From an uncultured Eubacteriales bacterium (GTDB lineage: Bacteria > Bacillota > Clostridia > Oscillospirales > Oscillospiraceae): a stretch of 37,020 nt of DNA. This document shows positions 1 through 7,055 of this stretch, piece by piece. Numbering within the stretch: the stretch's first letter is position 1; the number at the start of each line of letters is the position of its first letter. The stretch spans positions 1 through 37,020 of the forward strand of contig CAJKSU010000004.1 in the NCBI GenBank assembly GCA_905202605.1, written 5' to 3'. The position numbers and the translations under genes were made by a program. Under the pieces are notes generated by a model that was not told the origin of the DNA, made no database searches, and was given only the letters and a program-made list of their open reading frames with translations.

Positions 1-42
1 CGCCCTTCGCGTCCAATCAAATGCATTTTTGAACTTTTTGAA

Positions 43-86
43 TGTCAAAAATCCGCAGCTCAGCGGGGCAAAAAGACTTTTTTGAC
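43..86. repeat. Imperfect inverted repeat at window start
   Basis: The arms TGTCAAAAA and TTTTTTGACA flank an inner CCGC/GCGG hairpin. It lies beyond the end of the GntR gene, next to the terminator at 94-119, in about 90 bases that hold no gene I can support. It may be the tail of whatever lies to the left of the window. Function unknown. Confidence 0.4.
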
Positions 87-93
87 ACGCTGA

Positions 94-119
94 AAAGCCC
101 CCGGAATTCCGGGGGCTTT
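94..119. terminator. Intrinsic terminator after the GntR gene
   Basis: A perfect palindrome AAAGCCCCCGG/CCGGGGGCTTT with a four-base AATT centre. On the minus strand it is followed by TTTTC, and it sits about 20 bases past the GntR stop codon. It could also stop a plus-strand unit entering from the left. Confidence 0.8.
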
Positions 120-136
120 CGTGGAAAACAGGATCA

Positions 137-937
137 TCAGGTGTGAGTCTTGTCTACGCTGCGGGAGAAGGTCACGCCGTCCTTATGGAGGACAATGTCC
201 AGCGAGGCGCGGTCACCGCGCATATAGGTCTGCGTAAATTCGTAGCATTCGCCGCTTTCGGTGCGGGTCTGCCGCTGGACGAAGAAGCCTGCGCTGCCCG
301 CACGGCAGTGCAGCAGCTCTGCATCGGATTTGCTGAACTTCACTGCCTCATAGGAGTCCACTGCGGTATATGGGATGACGCCCACATCATAAAGCAGAGA
401 GTAGAAGGAGTGGGTGGTCAGAAGCTCGGGGGTAAGATTGGGATAGATGTACTGGGGATAGAAGGATGTCTCCAGCATCAGTGGCTCTCCATTGACCTTG
501 CGGATACGGGTGAACTTATAGACCTTGGTATCGCTGTTGCGCAGCTCCAGCATTTTTACAATGTCGGGCGTGGGGGTGATGATGGTAAACTCAATCAGAT
601 CAGAGGAGGGTGTCAGACCCATGGCGGTCATTTCCGCAGTAAAGGAATAGACGCGCTCGGTCTTTCGATGCACCTTGGGTTCGGCAACAAAGGTACCCTT
701 ACCCTGACGACGTACCACAAGACCCTCAGACTCCAGCGCGCCAATGGCCTGACGGACAGTGGAGCGGGAGATAGAAAGCGCCTTGCACAGCTCGGACTCA
801 GAGGGCAGAAGATCGCCGGGTACCAGAATCCCTGCGGAAATGTGGCGCTTAATGATTGCCACCAGCTGGTTATACAGCGGCACATCGCTGTCAAGAGAGA
901 GTTTTGCATTTAAAATCAGATTATTGGAAGAGCTCAT
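137..937 (-). CDS. GntR-family transcriptional regulator with UTRA domain (HutC subfamily)
   Basis: A 266-residue DNA-binding regulator. The N-terminal winged helix (about residues 15-85) shows the GntR pattern: PLYNQL, then LPSESEL, then SRSTVRQAI and GLVVRRQGKGTFV. The C-terminal half (about 95-255) is a UTRA ligand-binding domain, with the typical RxRxxNGEPLMLETSF-like strand. In this family the UTRA domain binds a small sugar phosphate, amino acid or similar effector and releases DNA. The ATG is preceded by TAGGTGAT at a suitable distance. The gene stands alone: a promoter lies just upstream and a terminator just downstream, so it may repress itself or a distant target. Neither neighbour identifies the effector. 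The fold assignment is firm; the ligand is unknown. Confidence 0.9.
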   Translation of the reverse strand: MSSSNNLILNAKLSLDSDVPLYNQLVAIIKRHISAGILVPGDLLPSESELCKALSISRSTVRQAIGALESEGLVVRRQGKGTFVAEPKVHRKTERVYSFTAEMTAMGLTPSSDLIEFTIITPTPDIVKMLELRNSDTKVYKFTRIRKVNGEPLMLETSFYPQYIYPNLTPELLTTHSFYSLLYDVGVIPYTAVDSYEAVKFSKSDAELLHCRAGSAGFFVQRQTRTESGECYEFTQTYMRGDRASLDIVLHKDGVTFSRSVDKTHT

Positions 938-994
938 GTTGTATCACCTATATATGGAACACATGGAAACAGTATTCGCTTTTCTTTTCTATTA

Positions 995-1022
995 AGTATA
1001 ACAAAATATCTGTAAAATTCAA
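995..1022 (-). promoter_or_regulatory. Promoter of the GntR gene
   Basis: On the minus strand TTGAAT (1017-1022) is followed after 16 bases by TATACT (995-1000). The leader downstream carries two direct repeats of TGGAAC/TGGAAA (read on plus, 955-969), which could be an autoregulatory operator. It lies between the small-RNA terminator and the GntR start, so the gene need not depend on read-through. Confidence 0.6.
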
Positions 1023-1034
1023 GTGCAGTGTAGG

Positions 1035-1074
1035 AAAAAGACGAATCATTTTGCGCAGAGCAAAATAATTCGTC
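1035..1074 (-). terminator. Terminator of the candidate small RNA
   Basis: A 15-bp stem (GACGAATTATTTTGC pairing with GCAAAATGATTCGTC, one G-U) with a five-base loop is followed on the minus strand by TTTTT and CC. It lies between the small RNA and the separate GntR promoter. Confidence 0.75.
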
Positions 1075-1224
1075 GTCCTCAGCAGCTCCCGACAGGCGGC
1101 TGTCTGGCTACGACTCAGGGAGGTGACCTGAACAGACAGACGGAACGGGAAGCATGGTAAACGGCACACCGGGTGACACACCAACGTACCATTTGTCACA
1201 AAACGTATCATACGTCCTGCTACC
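1035..1224 (-). ncRNA. Candidate structured small RNA, about 190 nt
   Basis: A complete transcription unit with no convincing ORF. A consensus promoter (1230-1258) predicts a start near 1224, and a hairpin with a U tract ends it at 1035. The RNA can form several local stems: ACGTA/TACGT near the 5' end, GTGACA/TGTCAC, a long arm CTGTCTG/CAGACAG that encloses TCAGG/CCTGA with loop UCACCUC, and GACAG/CTGTC. The 5' AGCAG can pair with CTGCT just before the terminator, giving a closed structure. The UCACCUC loop is complementary to Shine-Dalgarno sequences, as in several Gram-positive regulatory RNAs. I do not see the SRP RNA, RNase P, tmRNA or T-box signatures. A divergent 6S RNA remains possible. 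Confidence 0.6.
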
Positions 1225-1229
1225 CGCTT

Positions 1230-1258
1230 ATTTTAGTACATTCTCTCCGGCGTGTCAA
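1230..1258 (-). promoter_or_regulatory. Strong promoter for the candidate small RNA
   Basis: A perfect TTGACA (1253-1258), a 17-base spacer and TAAAAT (1230-1235) on the minus strand. The roughly 150 bases farther upstream, up to the PFOR terminator, are A/T-rich and hold no ORF I can support; they may act as an UP element. Confidence 0.8.
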
Positions 1259-1410
1259 GAGGGAAAACAGATTTTTTGCAGGAATTTTGCTGGGAGGTGC
1301 AAAAATACGGAGTATGGCATAAAAAATGCAGCAATTTTCTTGAAAATCCGGAGAAATCACATAGAAAAAATGAAAAAATGCAGGATTTGCGTACTTTTGC
1401 TCGTGAGGGC

Positions 1411-1444
1411 GGAAAAACTCCGGAGAGCGGCTGCTCTCCGGAGT
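1411..1444 (-). terminator. Intrinsic terminator of PFOR
   Basis: A 12-bp perfect stem, ACTCCGGAGAGC with GCTCTCCGGAGT, and a four-base loop. On the minus strand it is followed by TTTTTCC, 11 bases after the PFOR stop codon. Confidence 0.88.
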
Positions 1445-1455
1445 AAATGGATGGG

Positions 1456-4400
1456 TTACTGATTTGCCTGACGCTTGGTGAGATCCTGATACTTCTCTGC
1501 GGCAAACTCCTCGGCTTCCGCAAACAGCTCTTTGGCTCGCTCGGGGAAGCTCTTTGCCAGAGAGCTGTAGCGGCTCTCGGACATGATGTAGTCATTGTAC
1601 TTGTCGGTGGGCTCCTTGGAATCCAGAGTGAAGGGCTTTTCCTTCTCCGGGTTGAACCGGAACAGATGCCAGTAGCCGGCCTTGACGGCACGCTCCATGG
1701 TCTGCATGGCCTTGCCCATGCCGGCCTTAGCGTGATGATTGATGCAGGGAGCGTAGGCGATGATCAGGGAGGGGCCATCATAGGCCTCAGCCTCCATGAT
1801 GGCGTTCAGGGTCTGCTGATAGTCAGCGCCCATGGCAATCTGCGCCACGTAGACATAGCCATAGGTCATGGCAATCTGCGCCAGATCCTTCTTCTTAACG
1901 GCCTTGCCGGCGGCGGCGAATTCCGCCACAGCGCCGATGGGGGTCGCCTTGGAGGCCTGTCCGCCGGTGTTGGAGTAAACCTCGGTGTCCAGCACAAAGA
2001 TGTTGACGTTCTGATTCTGCGCCAGAACGTGATCCAGTCCGCCGTAGCCGATGTCATAGGCCCAGCCGTCGCCGCCGAAAATCCACTGAGAGGGCTTCAC
2101 CAGCATATCGGTCATGTCGGCGATCTCGCCCAGTGCGGGAACCTCGGCCTGATACTTCTGAATCTCGGCCTCGAAAGCGGCGGAGGGCTCACGGGAGCCT
2201 TCGCCCTCGTTGCTGGCAGCCAGCCAGTTCTCGGCGGCAGCCTTCAGATCGGCGGGAAGCTCTTCCTTTACAAGATCGGCAACCAGACCCTGAAGCTTTG
2301 CCCGGCGCTGCTGGGAACCCAGCATCATGCCGTAGCCGAACTCGGCGTTGTCTTCAAACAGGGAGTTTGCCCATGCGGGACCCTTGCCGCATTTGTTGAC
2401 GGTGTAGGGGATGGACGGTGCGCTGGCGCCCCAGATGGAGGAGCATCCGGTGGCATTTGCGATCAGCATGCGGTCGCCGAACAGCTGGGTAATGAGCTTG
2501 ACATAAGGCGTTTCACCGCAGCCGGCGCAGGCGCCGGAGAACTCGAACAGAGGTGTTTTAAACTGAGAGCCCTTCACGGTGCCGGACTTAAAGGGAACGG
2601 GCTTCTCCGTAACGGTCTTGGTGGCGTATTCAAATACAGGCTCATCGCCCATGGCCTCGGCCAGCGGCTTGGAGGTCAGCGCCTTGGTCTTGGCGGGGCA
2701 GACGTTGATGCAGGAGCCGCAGCCCGTGCAGTCCATGGGAGAAATGGCGATGGAGAAGTGCATGCCCTCGGTACCCTTGCCCAGCATCTTTACGGCCTTG
2801 GTGCCTTCGGGGGCGTTTTTCAGCTCCTCATCGTTCATCACGAAGGGACGGATGACCGCATGGGGGCAGACATAGGAGCAGCGGTTGCACTGGATGCAGT
2901 TTTCCGGCAGCCATACGGGAACCTCTACGGCGATGCCGCGCTTTTCAAAGGCAGCGGTGCCGGAGGGCAGGGAGCCGTCGGCCTGAGGCATCAGCTTGGA
3001 CACGGGGATCTCGTCGCCGCGCTGTGCATTGGCGGGAATCAGAACGTCCTTTACGAAGGTGTCCAGCACCGGATTGCCGGAGGCAGCGGGCAGGGCCTCA
3101 GCGCCGCCCTCAGTGGTGGTGGCCCAATCGGCGGGGATATCCAGCTTGACGATACCGGTGAGACCGGCATCCACTGCGTTCTTGTTCTTGTTTACGACCT
3201 CATCGCCCAGCTTGCCGTAAGAGGTCTGGCAGGCTTCCTTCATGTAGCGAACGGCGTCGTCAATGGGAATGATGTTTGCCAGCTTGAAGAAGGCGGACAT
3301 CAGCACCATGTTGTACTTGGTGCCAAGCCCCAGCTCTTTTCCGATCTTTACCGCGTCGATGGTATAGACATTGACGTGATTCTTGGCGATATACTGCTTG
3401 GCCTCCACGGGAAGCACCTTGCCCAGCTCCTCTACGTTATAGGAGCAGTTGATGAGGAACGTGCCGCCGGGCTTACAATCCTGTGCCATAGGATACTTCT
3501 CCAGATAAGAAGCGTTGTGGCAGGCAACAAAGTCGGAGGCTGTTACATAGTAGCTCGAATGGATCGGCTCCGGGCCAAACCGCAGATGGGAAATGGTAAC
3601 GCCGCCGGACTTCTTGGAGTCATACTGGAAATAAGCCTGGGCGTTGAGGTCGGTGTTGTCGCCGATGATCTTGATGGAGTTCTTATTGGCGCCAACGGTA
3701 CCATCGGAGCCGAGACCCCAGAACTTACAGGCGGTGTTGCCCTTGGCCTGACAGTCGGTGTTGTCAGTGATGGGTAGGCTCAGATGGGTCACATCGTCAT
3801 GGATGCCCAGCGTGAAGGGAGCCTGCGGCTTGTCCGCCATCAGGTTAAGGTAGGCGGAGATCAGGCAGCCGGTGCCAACGTCCTTGGAGCCAAGGCCGTA
3901 GCGTCCGCCGATGACGGGAACGGAGCCGAACTTGGAGCCGGCCAGTGCAGTGACCACATCGAGGTACAGCGGCTCACCCAGCGCACCGGGCTCCTTGCAG
4001 CGATCCAGCACAGCGATGCCCTTTACGGTGTCGGGCAGGACGTCGATGAGATAATTGGGACAGAAGGGACGGTACAGGTGAACGTTGACCATGCCGACCT
4101 TCTTGCCGGTGGAGTTGAGGTAGTCACAGACCTCCATCAGCGCATCGCAGGAGGAGCCCATGGAGATGACCACGTACTCGGCGTCGGGTGCGCCGTAATA
4201 GTTAAAGGGCTGATAATTGGTGCCAAGCTTCTCATTGACCTTGTTCATATACTTGACCACAACACCGGGGATCTCGTTATAATGGGTGTTGCAGGCCTCA
4301 CGGGTCTGGAAGAAGATATCGGGGTTCTGGGCGGAACCCTTGATGTGCGGATGGTTGGGGTTCAGCGCACGCTTGCGGAAGGCCAGAACCTTCTCCTTGT

Positions 4401-4986
4401 CCAGCATATCCTCCAGCTCGGCATAGTCCCATACGCCGATCTTCTGAATCTCATGGGAAGTACGGAAGCCATCAAAGAAATGCAGGAAGGAAGCGGAGCC
4501 TTCAATGGCGGCAAGATGTGCCACAGCGGCAAGATCCATAACCTCCTGAGGGTTGGAGGATGCCAGCATGGCAAAGCCGGTGCCGCGGCAGGCCATCACG
4601 TCGCTGTGATCGCCGAAGATCGACAGGGCGTGAGTCGCCAGAGCACGAGCAGATACGTGCATGACGCAGGGAAGATTCTCTGCGGCAATTTTATACATGT
4701 TGGGGATCATCAGGAGCAGACCCTGAGATGCGGTAAAGGTTGTAGTCAGTGCGCCGGACATCAGGCTTCCGTGTACAGCGCCTGCGGCGCCTCCCTCGGA
4801 CTGCATCTCGGCAACTTTAACCGTCTGACCGAACAGATTCTTCCGGCCTGCGGCTGCCCACTCGTCGATATGCTCTGCCATAACAGAGGAGGGGGTGATG
4901 GGGTAAATTGCGGCAACGTCGGTAAACGCATAGGCCACATGTGCGGCGGCATTATTGCCGTCCATGGTTTTCAGCTTTCTAGCCAA
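1456..4986 (-). CDS. nifJ: Pyruvate:ferredoxin (flavodoxin) oxidoreductase
   Basis: This 1176-residue enzyme oxidises pyruvate with CoA to acetyl-CoA and CO2 and reduces ferredoxin in the cytoplasm; it is a central catabolic step in anaerobes. All domains are fused in one chain, as in the usual single-subunit enzyme of about 1170-1190 residues. The N-terminal YPITPSS motif is present. Two ferredoxin-type cysteine sets start near residues 697 (CIQCNRC) and 753 (CTGCGSC). The proximal-cluster motif GACAGCGE lies near 819, and the thiamine diphosphate motif GDGWAYDIGYGG near 973. I chose the TTG at 4986 because AAGGAGG precedes it by six bases; the in-frame ATG farther upstream at 5055 lies inside the probable 5' leader. 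The gene is monocistronic, with its own promoter and terminator. Confidence 0.97.
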   Translation of the reverse strand: MARKLKTMDGNNAAAHVAYAFTDVAAIYPITPSSVMAEHIDEWAAAGRKNLFGQTVKVAEMQSEGGAAGAVHGSLMSGALTTTFTASQGLLLMIPNMYKIAAENLPCVMHVSARALATHALSIFGDHSDVMACRGTGFAMLASSNPQEVMDLAAVAHLAAIEGSASFLHFFDGFRTSHEIQKIGVWDYAELEDMLDKEKVLAFRKRALNPNHPHIKGSAQNPDIFFQTREACNTHYNEIPGVVVKYMNKVNEKLGTNYQPFNYYGAPDAEYVVISMGSSCDALMEVCDYLNSTGKKVGMVNVHLYRPFCPNYLIDVLPDTVKGIAVLDRCKEPGALGEPLYLDVVTALAGSKFGSVPVIGGRYGLGSKDVGTGCLISAYLNLMADKPQAPFTLGIHDDVTHLSLPITDNTDCQAKGNTACKFWGLGSDGTVGANKNSIKIIGDNTDLNAQAYFQYDSKKSGGVTISHLRFGPEPIHSSYYVTASDFVACHNASYLEKYPMAQDCKPGGTFLINCSYNVEELGKVLPVEAKQYIAKNHVNVYTIDAVKIGKELGLGTKYNMVLMSAFFKLANIIPIDDAVRYMKEACQTSYGKLGDEVVNKNKNAVDAGLTGIVKLDIPADWATTTEGGAEALPAASGNPVLDTFVKDVLIPANAQRGDEIPVSKLMPQADGSLPSGTAAFEKRGIAVEVPVWLPENCIQCNRCSYVCPHAVIRPFVMNDEELKNAPEGTKAVKMLGKGTEGMHFSIAISPMDCTGCGSCINVCPAKTKALTSKPLAEAMGDEPVFEYATKTVTEKPVPFKSGTVKGSQFKTPLFEFSGACAGCGETPYVKLITQLFGDRMLIANATGCSSIWGASAPSIPYTVNKCGKGPAWANSLFEDNAEFGYGMMLGSQQRRAKLQGLVADLVKEELPADLKAAAENWLAASNEGEGSREPSAAFEAEIQKYQAEVPALGEIADMTDMLVKPSQWIFGGDGWAYDIGYGGLDHVLAQNQNVNIFVLDTEVYSNTGGQASKATPIGAVAEFAAAGKAVKKKDLAQIAMTYGYVYVAQIAMGADYQQTLNAIMEAEAYDGPSLIIAYAPCINHHAKAGMGKAMQTMERAVKAGYWHLFRFNPEKEKPFTLDSKEPTDKYNDYIMSESRYSSLAKSFPERAKELFAEAEEFAAEKYQDLTKRQANQ

Positions 4987-5037
4987 AGTAATTCCTCCTT
5001 GAATTGTTTGGGCGTGGAAAATAGTACTCTCGCCCGC

Positions 5038-5067
5038 AGTGAGAGTATGTGTCACGATGCTCTCACT
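5038..5067 (-). repeat. Hairpin in the PFOR 5' untranslated region
   Basis: A perfect 8-bp inverted repeat AGTGAGAG/CTCTCACT begins a few bases after the predicted PFOR transcription start. A third partial copy, GAGAGTACT, follows. It has no U tract, so mRNA stabilisation or protein binding is likelier than termination. Confidence 0.55.
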
Positions 5068-5079
5068 CGCAGCGCCTTT

Positions 5080-5109
5080 ATTGTACCATAAAACCGGTCA
5101 CAATGTAAA
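5080..5109 (-). promoter_or_regulatory. PFOR promoter
   Basis: On the minus strand TTTACA (5104-5109), an 18-base spacer and TACAAT (5080-5085). The predicted start near 5073 gives a leader of roughly 85 nt. The 360-base divergent region (4987-5347) holds this promoter, the comM promoter and a Rex-like site, and no further gene. Confidence 0.65.
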
Positions 5110-5198
5110 TCTCCTGCAAGATTTTTCTGAAACTTTGCATATTGTCACAAGGAAATGCGATAAAGCGCCGGAATGCCATGTGATGTTGCATAAAAGAT

Positions 5199-5216
5199 TT
5201 GTTTGAAATTTCACAA
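5199..5216. promoter_or_regulatory. Candidate Rex operator between PFOR and comM
   Basis: TTGTTTGAAATTTCACAA agrees with the published Rex consensus TTGTKAANNNNTTMACAA at all but two defined positions. It overlaps the -35 box of the comM promoter and lies about 125 bp upstream of the PFOR start site. A rex gene is present in this window at 29174-29815. Regulation of either gene is inferred. Confidence 0.5.
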
Positions 5217-5231
5217 TGAATGCGATAAAAT
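5203..5231 (+). promoter_or_regulatory. Promoter of comM
   Basis: TTGAAA (5203-5208), a 17-base spacer and TAAAAT (5226-5231). The predicted leader is about 110 nt and contains a GTCTCA/TGAGAC inverted repeat near 5256-5269. Confidence 0.65.
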
Positions 5232-5347
5232 GGTAACAAACATGGAAAAATCTCCTGTCTCATTTGAGACGTTCGTACCAGTTGATTCCGGCGAAAAAAC
5301 GACCTGATGCCGCCTGTGCGCCGGGCTTACGGAAGGGGTAAACACAT

Positions 5348-6865
5348 ATGGTTCTGCATCTGAATTCCACAGGGCTTTCCGGTATTTCCGGCTATCTGGT
5401 GGAGGTGGAGTGCTGCATTGCCTCCGGCCTCCCCGGCTTTGACATCGTAGGGCTGCCGGATGCGGCAGTGAAGGAGTCGCGGGAGCGGGTTCGGGCGGCG
5501 ATCACCAGCACGGGCTTTAAGTTTCCCACCACGCGGATTACCATGAATCTGGCTCCGGCAGGCACAAAGAAATCCGGCACGCTGTATGATCTTCCGATTC
5601 TGCTGGGCATTCTGGCGGCGGCGGGGCAGCTGCGGCTGCCGGGAGACAGTTGGGCGTTTCTGGGCGAGCTGAGCATGAGCGGCGAGCTGCGGGCGGTGTC
5701 CGGCGTGCTGCCGATGGTGCTTTCGGCAAAAAAAGCGGGGATCGACACCTTTGTGGTTCCGGAGGAAAACGGCGCGGAGGCCACGCTGGCGGGCGGCGTT
5801 ACGGTGTATGCACCGAAGAATGTGGGGCAGCTCTGCGATCACCTTACCGGGATCCGCCCCATGGAGCCGGTCACACCGTGGACGCCGGAGCCAAGCCGGG
5901 AAAAGCAACTGGATTTTGCGGATGTCAAGGGGCAGGAAAACGTAAAGCGTGCGCTGGAAATCGCGGCGGCCGGCTCCCATAATATCCTGATGGTGGGGCC
6001 GCCCGGCGCAGGCAAAAGCATGCTGGCGAAGCGGCTTCCCTCCATTCTGCCGGATATGACGCGGGAGGAAGCGCTGGAGGTCAGCCAGATCTATTCGGTG
6101 ATGGGGCTTCTGACCCGGCAGCAGCCGCTGGTTACTACGCGCCCCTTCCGATCGCCTCATCATACGGTGTCCCCGGCGGGACTGGCGGGCGGCGGCTCCA
6201 ATCCCAAGCCCGGAGAGATCAGCCTTGCCCATAACGGGATTCTGTTTCTGGACGAGCTGCCCGAATTCTCCAAGGAGGCGCTGGAGATCATGCGTCAGCC
6301 GCTGGAGGATGGCAAGGTGACCATTTCCCGCGTCAGCGGCTCCTGCTCTTATCCCAGCCGTTTTATGCTGGTGTGCGCCATGAATCCCTGTAAATGCGGC
6401 TGGTACGGGCATCCCTCCGGGCGGTGCAGCTGCTCACAGAAGTCGGTGGAGCAGTATCTGTCCCGGCTGTCCGGGCCGCTTCTGGACCGCATTGACATGA
6501 TTGTGGAGGTACCGGCGGTGGAATTTGAAGCCCTTTCCTCCCGTGCGCCGGGAGAGTCCTCCGGAGAGATCAAGGTGCGGGTGGATGCGGCACGCGGACG
6601 GCAGCAGGTGCGGTTTCGGGGAGAGAAAATCAGCTGCAATGCGGCGATGCCCCCGGCGGCGGTGCAGAAATACTGTCATCTGGACGATACCTGCACCAGC
6701 CTGATGAAAATGGCTTTTGAATCCATGAACCTGACCGCAAGAAGCTATGATCGGATATTGCGGGTGGCGCGCACCATTGCGGATCTTGCCGGCAGTCCGG
6801 AGATTTTGCCGGAGCATCTGGCAGAGGCCATCCAGTACCGAACCTATCGGCTGGGGAGAAATTAG
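5348..6865 (+). CDS. comM: YifB/ComM family Mg-chelatase-like AAA+ ATPase
   Basis: A 505-residue AAA+ ATPase of the ComM/YifB family. In transformable bacteria ComM is a helicase that extends heteroduplex joints during integration of incoming single-stranded DNA; the family is also common in bacteria not known to be competent. The N-terminal domain (1-180) is Lon-protease-like, with LNLAPA-type residues (here MNLAPAGTKKSG). Walker A GPPGAGKS lies near residue 217 and Walker B ILFLDELPEF near 297. A cysteine-rich segment CAMNPCKCG...CSCS follows, then the C-terminal Mg_chelatase_C helices with RSYDRILRVARTIADL. Length is normal. AAGGGGT precedes the ATG. No other competence genes are nearby, so uptake-related use here is an inference. 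Confidence 0.93.
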   Translation: MVLHLNSTGLSGISGYLVEVECCIASGLPGFDIVGLPDAAVKESRERVRAAITSTGFKFPTTRITMNLAPAGTKKSGTLYDLPILLGILAAAGQLRLPGDSWAFLGELSMSGELRAVSGVLPMVLSAKKAGIDTFVVPEENGAEATLAGGVTVYAPKNVGQLCDHLTGIRPMEPVTPWTPEPSREKQLDFADVKGQENVKRALEIAAAGSHNILMVGPPGAGKSMLAKRLPSILPDMTREEALEVSQIYSVMGLLTRQQPLVTTRPFRSPHHTVSPAGLAGGGSNPKPGEISLAHNGILFLDELPEFSKEALEIMRQPLEDGKVTISRVSGSCSYPSRFMLVCAMNPCKCGWYGHPSGRCSCSQKSVEQYLSRLSGPLLDRIDMIVEVPAVEFEALSSRAPGESSGEIKVRVDAARGRQQVRFRGEKISCNAAMPPAAVQKYCHLDDTCTSLMKMAFESMNLTARSYDRILRVARTIADLAGSPEILPEHLAEAIQYRTYRLGRN

Positions 6866-6884
6866 GGGACACGGAAATTTCCCT

Positions 6885-6913
6885 TTGACAAACCGGCAAA
6901 AGGCGTATAAAAT
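6885..6913 (+). promoter_or_regulatory. Promoter of the MATE leader
   Basis: Perfect TTGACA (6885-6890), 17 bases, TAAAAT (6908-6913), located 19 bases after the comM stop. The spacer contains CCGGCAAAA, which recurs at the same place in the thiI promoter. Confidence 0.85.
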
Positions 6914-6920
6914 ACAAAAG

Positions 6921-7032
6921 ACGAGTGGCAGTAACTGCGTAAATCCAGTTGCTGCCGCTCGTTTTATTTTGATAGGCAAAAAAGCGTGTAGTCTTTCCGG
7001 ACGTAAATCCAGCGAAGGATGGCACGCTTTTT
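6921..7032 (+). promoter_or_regulatory. Twin-hairpin attenuation leader of the MATE gene (riboswitch candidate)
   Basis: The first hairpin (6921-6962) has a 17-bp stem with two G-U pairs and is followed by TTTTATTTT. The second (6979-7032) closes with AAAAAGCGTG/CACGCTTTTT and ends about ten bases before the AGGAGG of the MATE gene. Both contain the same 11-mer CGTAAATCCAG (6938-6948 and 7002-7012), which places the shared bases in or near each loop. Two terminator-like hairpins directly after a consensus promoter suggest conditional termination. The guanidine-IV (mepA-motif) riboswitch controls this transporter class in Clostridia and is the first identity to test; I cannot confirm its consensus by eye. 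Confidence 0.55.
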
Positions 7033-7055
7033 CTGTATTTTAGGAGGTTTTTCCG

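Noticed and set aside
1035..1224. SRP RNA, RNase P RNA, T-box or cobalamin riboswitch identity for the small RNA
   Set aside because: The GGAAG-type SRP tetraloop motif, P4 RNase P signatures, the T-box TGGNACC sequence and the B12 box were looked for and not seen.
1447..3777. 776-codon open frame on the plus strand, and 3784-5091 in the same direction
   Set aside because: Both are antisense to PFOR, whose full domain set, start signal and terminator are clear. The frames are open because of high GC at third positions; the translations have no recognisable domain.
5138..5160. Second Rex site at TTGTCACAAGG upstream of PFOR
   Set aside because: Only a short half-site resemblance with wrong spacing for the 18-bp consensus.
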